NCBI RefSeq assembly: GCF_014216315.1
Contig: NZ_CP045702.1
Span: 6,572,001 to 6,636,000 of the forward strand
Source: Streptomyces finlayi
GTDB lineage: Bacteria; Actinomycetota; Actinomycetes; Streptomycetales; Streptomycetaceae
Direction: 5' to 3'
DNA: 64,000 bases
Shown here: in pieces, positions 58,860-64,000 of the stretch
Layout: each line of letters begins with the position of its first letter
How positions within the stretch are numbered: position 1 is the first letter of the stretch
The notes under the pieces: model-generated
Seen by the model: only the letters and a program-made list of their open reading frames with translations
Told to the model about the DNA's origin: nothing
Databases searched by the model: none
Made by a program: the position numbers and the translations under genes

Positions 58860-60200
58860 ATGGAGCCCAACATCCTGCTCGAATCCCTGATCGACGAGGC
58901 CGGAGTGTCCCGGGCCGGCCTCGCCTGTCATGTCAATCGGGCCGGCCGGGCCCGCGGTCTGGACCTGCGGTACGAACACACGGCGGTGGCCCGCTGGATC
59001 AAGGGACAGCGCCCGCGCGGGCAGGTGCCCGATCTGATCTGCGACGTACTCGGGGCGCGCCTGCGCCGGCCCCTCACCCTCGACGACATCGGGATGGGAC
59101 CCCCCGGCGGGAACACGGTGGTGCACGGTTCTCCCCTCACCGGATTCGTCGAGCGGGCGTCCGCGCTGTGGCGTTTCGACGAACAGCGGCGCGCGCAGGT
59201 CGTCGGAGCGCCCGCGGTCACCGGGACGACCGCGGTGATGCCGGTGTGGGAGTGGGAGAACCCTCCCGAGGACGCCGACGTCTCGCGGCCCGGCCCGGCC
59301 CGCGTCGGTCCGGCGGACATCGTGATGCTCCGCGCGGCCCGCGACCACTACGAGCAGATGTACCGCAAGGCCGGTGGTATGGCGACCCGTTCGCGCGTCG
59401 TCGGCTTCCTCAACGCCGAGACGGCGCCACTGCTGCGCGGCGGCTACAGCGACCTGATGGGCCGTCAGCTGCACCGGGCGGCCGGCGGACTGGTCGCGGT
59501 CGCCGGGATCTGCGCGTACGACTCCGACGCCCACGGCCTCGCCCAGCGCTACTTCCACCAGGCGCTGCGCCTGGCGAAGGCCAGTGGTGACCGGGGGCTG
59601 GGCGGCTACGTGATCGCGCTGCTGGTCAACCAGTCCCTGTTCCTTGCCGAATACCGCCGGTCCGTCGCCTTCGCCGAAGCCGCGCTGCGGGCGGCGTGCA
59701 CCCGCATCACCCCGGCGCTCGCGGCCGATCTGTACGCGATGCAGGCCAAGGCGTACGCCCACCTCGGGGACGGTGCCAACGCCCGTACGTGCATCCGTCG
59801 CGCGGAGTCGGAGGCCGGCCGCATCCACCCGTGCCGGGAGCCGGACGAGACGGGGTACGTCCAGCCGGGCCTGGTCGAGGTGCAGGTGGCCGAGGCGCTG
59901 CTGGCCCTCGGGGACCTGAGGGGCGCCCGTGAGCACGCGGCCACAGCGGCACGCGCCCCGGCCCATGATCGGGGTCAGGTGCACCGGCTGGCGATGCTCA
60001 CCCGTACCGAGCTGGCTCAGGGGGAGGCGGACCGGGCGGCGCGCACCGCCTCGGACATGGCCGAACGGGCCAGGGGCATGGAGTCCCGGCGGCTGCGCGA
60101 CCGGCTCCGTTCGGTCCGTGAACAGCTGGCGGCGAGCGGCTGCGCGGAGGCGGAGGAGGCGGTCGGGCTCATCGACGGAGCGCTGCGCGTGCCTCTGTGA
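58860..60200 (+). CDS. TPR-repeat transcriptional regulator (NsdA-like)
   Basis: A 446-residue protein. An N-terminal helix-turn-helix-like part (SLIDEAGVSRAGLACHVN, EHTAVARWIKGQRPRGQVPD) is followed by a variable linker and a helical C-terminal half from about residue 190 with TPR-like repeats (YDSDAHGLAQRYFHQALRLA, TPALAADLYAMQAKAYAHLG, VEVQVAEALLALGDLRGARE). It resembles Streptomyces regulators of development such as NsdA; the target is unknown. A palindrome and a TAGGCT -10 box lie upstream. The sequence GGGGGGGC immediately precedes the ATG as a weak ribosome binding site. Confidence 0.85.
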   Translation: MEPNILLESLIDEAGVSRAGLACHVNRAGRARGLDLRYEHTAVARWIKGQRPRGQVPDLICDVLGARLRRPLTLDDIGMGPPGGNTVVHGSPLTGFVERASALWRFDEQRRAQVVGAPAVTGTTAVMPVWEWENPPEDADVSRPGPARVGPADIVMLRAARDHYEQMYRKAGGMATRSRVVGFLNAETAPLLRGGYSDLMGRQLHRAAGGLVAVAGICAYDSDAHGLAQRYFHQALRLAKASGDRGLGGYVIALLVNQSLFLAEYRRSVAFAEAALRAACTRITPALAADLYAMQAKAYAHLGDGANARTCIRRAESEAGRIHPCREPDETGYVQPGLVEVQVAEALLALGDLRGAREHAATAARAPAHDRGQVHRLAMLTRTELAQGEADRAARTASDMAERARGMESRRLRDRLRSVREQLAASGCAEAEEAVGLIDGALRVPL

Positions 60201-60287
60201 GCCGCGGCCGGCGGCCCACCGTCCGTTCCCCTGGAGCCCGGTCCCTGCTCCGATATTGCCATCGACCTGTCGGAAGGTGGCAGAACT

Positions 60288-60818
60288 GTGCAGTGGACGA
60301 ACTTAAATGAGCACACGGTGTACGAGAACCATTGGTTCCGGGTCAATCTGGCGGATGTCGTTCTCCCTGACGGGCGGCACCTCGATCACTTCGTCATCCG
60401 GCTGCGTCCGGTCGCGGCGGCGACCGTCGTCAACGAGGCCAACGAGGTGCTGCTGCTGTGGCGGCACCGTTTCATCACCGGCAGCTGGGGCTGGGAGCTC
60501 GCGGCGGGTGTGGTCGAGGACGGCGAGGACATCGCCTCCGCCGCCGCCCGGGAGATGGAGGAGGAGACCGGCTGGCGCCCGGGCGAGCTGGAGCCGCTGA
60601 TGACCGTGGAGCCCGCCAGCGGGCTCATCGATGCCCGGCACCATCTCTACTGGTCCCGGGAGGCCACGTACACCGGCCATCCCCAGGACGACTTCGAGTC
60701 CTCGCGCCGCGCATGGGTGCCGCTCAAGCTCGTACCCGACCTGATCGCCCGCGGTGAGATCCCCGCGGCCGGCATGGCGGCCGGACTGCTGATGCTCCAT
60801 CACCTGCGGCTCGGCTGA
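60288..60818 (+). CDS. Nudix hydrolase
   Basis: A 176-residue Nudix-fold pyrophosphohydrolase. The Nudix box runs from GVVEDGEDIASAAAREM to EEETGW and fits G-x5-E-x7-RE-U-x-EE-x-GU with all metal ligands. The N-terminus NEHTVYENHWFRVNLADVVL is that of the ADP-ribose/nucleoside-sugar pyrophosphatase group. The substrate is not predictable in detail. The GTG start at 60288 has GGAAGGTGG upstream. A strong hairpin follows the stop, shared with the convergent gene fragment. Confidence 0.9.
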   Translation: MQWTNLNEHTVYENHWFRVNLADVVLPDGRHLDHFVIRLRPVAAATVVNEANEVLLLWRHRFITGSWGWELAAGVVEDGEDIASAAAREMEEETGWRPGELEPLMTVEPASGLIDARHHLYWSREATYTGHPQDDFESSRRAWVPLKLVPDLIARGEIPAAGMAAGLLMLHHLRLG

Positions 60819-60842
60819 CGGCGGCCGGGCGCGGCCGGGACG

Positions 60843-60883
60843 CGCGAAGGGCCGGCCCGGGGACTTCCGGCCGGCCCTTCGCG
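60843..60883. terminator. Terminator between Nudix gene and truncated dehydrogenase
   Basis: A perfect 15-bp stem (60843-60857 with 60869-60883) with an 11-base loop lies 24 bases after the Nudix stop and 13 bases after the leftward gene fragment. Confidence 0.85.
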
Positions 60884-60896
60884 TACGTGCGGCGAG

Positions 60897-61004
60897 TCAG
60901 GAGTACGGGTAGAACCCCGAACCCGTCTTCCGGCCGAGCCTGCCCGCGTCCACCATCCGCTGGAGCAGCGGGGGAGCGGCGTACAGCGGCTTCTTCGGCG
61001 TACA
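60897..61004 (-). pseudogene. C-terminal fragment of 3-hydroxyacyl-CoA dehydrogenase
   Basis: The leftward frame reads TPKKPLYAAPPLLQRMVDAG, then RLGRKTGSGFYPYS and a stop. This is the conserved C-terminus of the FadB/PaaH-type 3-hydroxybutyryl-CoA dehydrogenase. Upstream of it (about 61002 and beyond) similarity ends in sequence next to an integrase remnant. The break marks the edge of an inserted element, with the rest of the gene absent from the window. Confidence 0.75.
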
Positions 61005-61103
61005 ACTGAGCTGCGCTGCGTGTAGTCGTGTGACCTGCAGTTTCGTTGGTTGTGCGGCGGTTTTGCCAGCGCCAGGGACTTCTCGGGGACTTTCGATCCT
61101 GCA

Positions 61104-61271
61104 TCACACGAGCCATGTATCCATCGCGGCCAACCCGCGCTTGCCTGCACCCGGCATGAAGTGAGCGTAGTAGTCGAGCGTGACCTTCGGGGAGGAGTGC
61201 CCCAGCCAGGCGGCCACGCTCACGATGGACTCGCCGGCCTCCAGCTGCACGCTCGCGAAGGTGTGGCTTGT
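61104..61271 (-). pseudogene. C-terminal remnant of a tyrosine-recombinase integrase
   Basis: The frame reads TSHTFASVQLEAGESIVSVA, AWLGHSSPKVTLDYYAHF and ends LAAMDTWLV. This is the end of a phage/ICE-type integrase, with the box II LGHSS motif and the catalytic Tyr in DYYAHF. The upstream arginine part (HxLRHT) is degenerate in the sequence just above 61271, and nothing further is recognisable up to 61437. It stands about 100 bases from the truncated dehydrogenase, consistent with an old attachment site region. Confidence 0.7.
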
Positions 61272-61437
61272 GTCCGCAGAGGCCGTGTGCAGATGACGTC
61301 GTGTGGCGATTGAGCAGGTCGGGTGTCGAGAACGCTTTCGCGACGCAGTTCGTCAGCCGTGTTGCATTCTACGTCCGTGATTGCGATGCAGATCACACTC
61401 TTTGGTGGGTGGTTCAAGAGGATGGTGGCGCGCGATG

Positions 61438-62198
61438 TCACGGCGCATCACTGCGCCCGTCCCGCGGCGCGAAGGCTTCGAGAGCGTCTGCGTCGGTTGC
61501 CCGAGCACGAAGGAAGTAGTCGGCCCACTCGGCGATCTCGGGGTAAGAGGAGTCCTGCGTGACCTGGGTGATGGCAGCCTCCACGTCGAAGCTGGTCGAT
61601 CGTAGTTCGACGCGGGGCCCAGAAGCGCCCAGTGGGCTCCCGCCCGCCCATAGGGCATGCCGATGCTGCCGGGGTTGATCACGAGTCGGCCGTGGACGAG
61701 GCGGACGAACGGCATGTGTGTATGTCCACAGACCACTGTGCGGACATCGGAGTCGAGCTCGCTGAAGACCTCTCGCCAGCGGTCAAGGCGTGAGTCCACC
61801 AGGACGACCTCTTCATCGTCACGGGGGGTGGCATGGCAAAACAGCACCTTCCCCAAGCCGCGCACTGGCAGGGAGAGCGATCGGGGCAGCTGGCCGAGTA
61901 GGTCGATGTGGTCTTCGCGTAGCTGTTCGGCGGCCCAAGGAGCAATCGGATCGGGGATCGAGTCGCGTTGGCCGCAGCGGTATTCGAGGAGTTCACGGTC
62001 GGCGTTGCCGCTGATCCAGACGATGCGGTCGCCGAGACTGACCAGCAGGTCGAGGACCTGGCTGGGCTGCGGGCCAGCGGTGATGTCGCCGGTCAGCACG
62101 ATGCGATCGGCGGCGCTTACTTCTGGTTCGGCGAGCACGGCCTCCAGGGCGGGCAGGACTCCGTGGATGTCGGACAGGACGGCTACTCGGTTCAGCAT
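61438..62198 (-). pseudogene. Metallophosphoesterase with a frameshift near its end
   Basis: The protein from ATG 62198 is a calcineurin-like phosphoesterase: LSDIHGVLPALEAVL, VLTGDITAGPQ, ISGNADRELLEY, VLFCHATPRDD and VVCGHTHMPFVR supply the metal ligands, then NPGSIGMP. At the G-run 61614-61617 the frame changes. The original frame continues into non-family sequence, while a shifted frame gives VELRSTSFDVEAAITQVTQD, YPEIAEWADYFLRARAT and a stop at 61438-61440. One missing base explains it. The enzyme core is intact, so function may survive. Confidence 0.75.
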
Positions 62199-62320
62199 GG
62201 TCACCACTGTGGGATGAGGTTCGCTTGGAGGCGGGATTGTTCGCCGGGCGCGTAGTTCAAGGGGGTGACTGCTTCAGTACGTGCGGTCTCGGGGCGCGTA
62301 CTTCTTCCGGCTCCTCCCCT

Positions 62321-62782
62321 TCAACTGCAGCTGCCGTTCACTGTGGTTCGTGATGCGGGGAGGCGGCTGACTCGGCTTGCTCCGGCGGCGACCTCGCGGA
62401 GCCAGTGGATCTCCTCGTGCTGGGCGGCGAGACGGGCCAGGGCCTGACCGCGGAAGTCGGTGAGTTCTTCGACCGTCTGCTCTGACTGGGCCAGCCGTTC
62501 CCGGAGCTTGGTGATCTCTGCCTTGAGCCGGGTGATCTGGGCCTCGCGAGGGTCGGGGATCTCGCCGACGTCTTGAAGCGTCTGGAGGCGTCGTTCGAAC
62601 TCGGTGCGGAGGTGAGCGTATGGGCGGGTGCCGTAGAACGCGGTGCGGTCGACGGCCGCCTCGTTGGCGAGGGTCTTGATGTCGCACTTTCCGCCGGGCG
62701 GCATCTCGCCTCGGAGGAGCCGATCCATAGCGGCCCGGATACGGTTCTCGTTCTCAGTCTTCTGGGCTGCGGAGATTCTCAT
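62321..62782 (-). CDS. TnpC-like coiled-coil protein of a Tn554-type element (DUF6262-like)
   Basis: A 153-residue protein. The N-terminal half (RISAAQKTENENRIRAAMDR, CDIKTLANEAAVDRTAFYGT) looks like a small helix-turn-helix DNA-binding domain. The second half is a coiled coil (ITRLKAEITKLRERLAQSEQ). Its start codon overlaps the stop of the recombinase gene by four bases, the same order as tnpB-tnpC of Tn554-like transposons. It probably assists the tyrosine recombinases in orienting insertion. The 113-base gap to the left (62208-62320) shows no gene. Confidence 0.8.
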   Translation of the reverse strand: MRISAAQKTENENRIRAAMDRLLRGEMPPGGKCDIKTLANEAAVDRTAFYGTRPYAHLRTEFERRLQTLQDVGEIPDPREAQITRLKAEITKLRERLAQSEQTVEELTDFRGQALARLAAQHEEIHWLREVAAGASRVSRLPASRTTVNGSCS

Positions 62783-64000
62783 GCGGACTCCTCACTCATG
62801 CTGGTGCTGGCGGCGTCGATCTCGGCGACGACGCGGAGGGCTCGGTCGAAGTCGGCCTGGAGCCGGGTGCGTTCGGGCTTGCGGGTGGTGCCGAGCTGGC
62901 CGATGAAGATCTTCGTCTTGTCGGCATGCTCGGCCCAGGCGGGCCGGTGGCAGGGGTGGTGGGTGGCCTGCGGGCAGCGGGCGGAGTCACACATCCCGAT
63001 CAGCGGACGGTCGGCTGTCGGGGTGCCGGCCAGTTTGAGGCAGAGGGCCCGGGACGGATCGGTGAACCAGCAGTAGTTCGCCGGGCCGAGGTGAAGCACC
63101 TTGGCGCGTTTGGTCAGCAGGTTGAGCACGTCGCGGTCACTGCGCTGTGTCTTGGGTGCCGTTGCTTCTGTCGGGTCGAGCTTTTCGTCGATGCTGGCGA
63201 AGAACTCGGTGAGGCTCCGGGCGCCGGGGCCGGCAGGGAGGATGCCCTGCTGGTAGTTGCGGAACTCTTCCATGACCAGGTTGAGATTCCGGTCGCTCTC
63301 GTGCTTGTTGACCTCGGCCAGGAGCTCGGCCTGAGCCCCACCAGGGCGGGAGGCATACCCTTCTGTAGTGGCCACTGCAATATGTTTTAGGTGCAGCTTG
63401 GAGGCCAGCACGCCGCCCGGACGGTAGGCCATTTCCAGGGCCAGCGTGCGACGCAGCCGCCTCAGATTGACCTGTCCATCGGGGATGGGAGCGAGTCCGA
63501 GGCGGTGCCCTGCCGGGGAGTTGATCCAGTTGCGGAACCACTTGTAGCGGACGGAGAAGGCGAACGGTCCGAAGAGCAGAGCGCCTTCTTGCCGGTCGTC
63601 ATGCAGGTCTTCGACGAGTTCGACGGCGCGATAGACGGGCTCGATGACGACCCATTCGTCGTCGGTGCCGCCCAGCGGCTGCCCTTTGACGACCTTGCTG
63701 GCGAGCCGGTAGCGCGTGAGCCCGGGGACGGGCTCTTCGAGGGGAAGGCGGCAGCCGATACGAAGCTCCATCAACTCGCTCGCGCGCATGCCGGACGCCG
63801 CGGCCAGCACGATCATCGCGGCGGTGCGGACGATGCCGACCAGAGCGACGGCCTGGAGCCGGTGCAACGGCACCGTCCAGGGCAATACAGACGAGGCGTC
63901 CGCCATGGTGATCTCGGCGCCGTCCCGGGCGAAGACCTCCTTCACCCCGACCGACGCAATCGCGTCCTCCAACGGTCCGCGTAGGTAATGCATCCACCGG
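62779..64000 (-). CDS. Large tyrosine recombinase (TnpB-like), cut by window edge
   Basis: At least 404 residues. The first catalytic Arg is in AASGMRASELMELRIGCR. The second box is VNLRRLRRTLALEMAYR, followed by LHLKHIAVATTEGYASRPGG with the His and the nucleophilic Tyr. A long C-terminal extension (about residues 230-404) contains Cys/His pairs (YCWF, MCDSARCP, HHPCHRPAW) as in Tn554 TnpB-type recombinases. The frame is open at the window end, so the N-terminus is outside. It overlaps the TnpC-like gene by four bases. Confidence 0.85.
   Translation of the reverse strand, partial: RWMHYLRGPLEDAIASVGVKEVFARDGAEITMADASSVLPWTVPLHRLQAVALVGIVRTAAMIVLAAASGMRASELMELRIGCRLPLEEPVPGLTRYRLASKVVKGQPLGGTDDEWVVIEPVYRAVELVEDLHDDRQEGALLFGPFAFSVRYKWFRNWINSPAGHRLGLAPIPDGQVNLRRLRRTLALEMAYRPGGVLASKLHLKHIAVATTEGYASRPGGAQAELLAEVNKHESDRNLNLVMEEFRNYQQGILPAGPGARSLTEFFASIDEKLDPTEATAPKTQRSDRDVLNLLTKRAKVLHLGPANYCWFTDPSRALCLKLAGTPTADRPLIGMCDSARCPQATHHPCHRPAWAEHADKTKIFIGQLGTTRKPERTRLQADFDRALRVVAEIDAASTSMSEESA

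Overview
This is a GC-rich, gene-dense actinobacterial chromosome segment, almost certainly Streptomyces. The evidence is heavy GTG start usage, a Pup-proteasome gene set, Tat genes, TAGGGT/TAGGCT-type -10 boxes, and a gene order that I recall closely matches the arc-to-pheT region of S. coelicolor. No tRNA, rRNA or CRISPR array was seen.

Layout. 1-4.7 kb: end of a response regulator gene, a RecB-like nuclease, a site-2 protease, tRNA m1A58 methyltransferase, a secreted protein and a ferredoxin. 4.9-21 kb: the Pup-proteasome locus (arc, dop, pup, prcB, prcA, pafA, pafB, pafC). It is interrupted by a LacI/MFS pair and two FKBP isomerases, and followed by tatA, tatC, a diacylglycerol-kinase-like gene and the Ski2-like helicase helY. 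A frameshifted endonuclease VII remnant lies between pup and prcB. 24-30 kb: a probable SigK regulon island with a fasciclin lipoprotein, a membrane molybdopterin oxidoreductase, a broken DUF1295 gene, anti-sigma RskA and SigK. Matching promoters (CCAATCC-N15-CCGAATC) lie upstream of the oxidoreductase and of sigK. 30-36 kb: a siderophore-interacting protein with an iron box, a 5'-3' exonuclease, and a glycine-betaine ABC transporter whose permease is fused to two nearly duplicated binding domains. 36-38.8 kb: an XRE-cupin regulator, a TehA-like transporter and a LysR regulator. 38.8-44 kb: a gamma-glutamyl amine catabolic cluster (C26 hydrolase, FadR regulator, glutamine-synthetase-like ligase, aldehyde dehydrogenase, SDR) with two copies of a putative operator. 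44-50 kb: an amino-acid deaminase/racemase-fold enzyme, a proline-rich membrane protein with a mycosin-like protease, a serine hydrolase, an SseB-like protein and a MITE. 50-58.5 kb: infC-rpmI-rplT, an SpoU methyltransferase, a PAS histidine kinase and pheS-pheT. 58.8-61 kb: a TPR regulator and a Nudix hydrolase. 61-64 kb: a mobile-element boundary with a truncated 3-hydroxyacyl-CoA dehydrogenase, an integrase remnant, a frameshifted phosphoesterase and a Tn554-like TnpC/TnpB pair running off the window.

How the genes work together. Dop deamidates Pup (which ends in GGQ), PafA ligates it to substrates, and Arc unfolds tagged proteins into the PrcA/PrcB chamber. PafB and PafC form a WYL DNA-damage regulator, and motifs resembling the promoters it uses stand before pup and helY. 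In the catabolic cluster the ligase probably glutamylates an amine, the two dehydrogenases oxidise the product, and the C26 hydrolase releases glutamate, under FadR control. Three genes carry apparent frame breaks; two of these are single-base changes in four-base G/C runs, so sequencing error must be considered.
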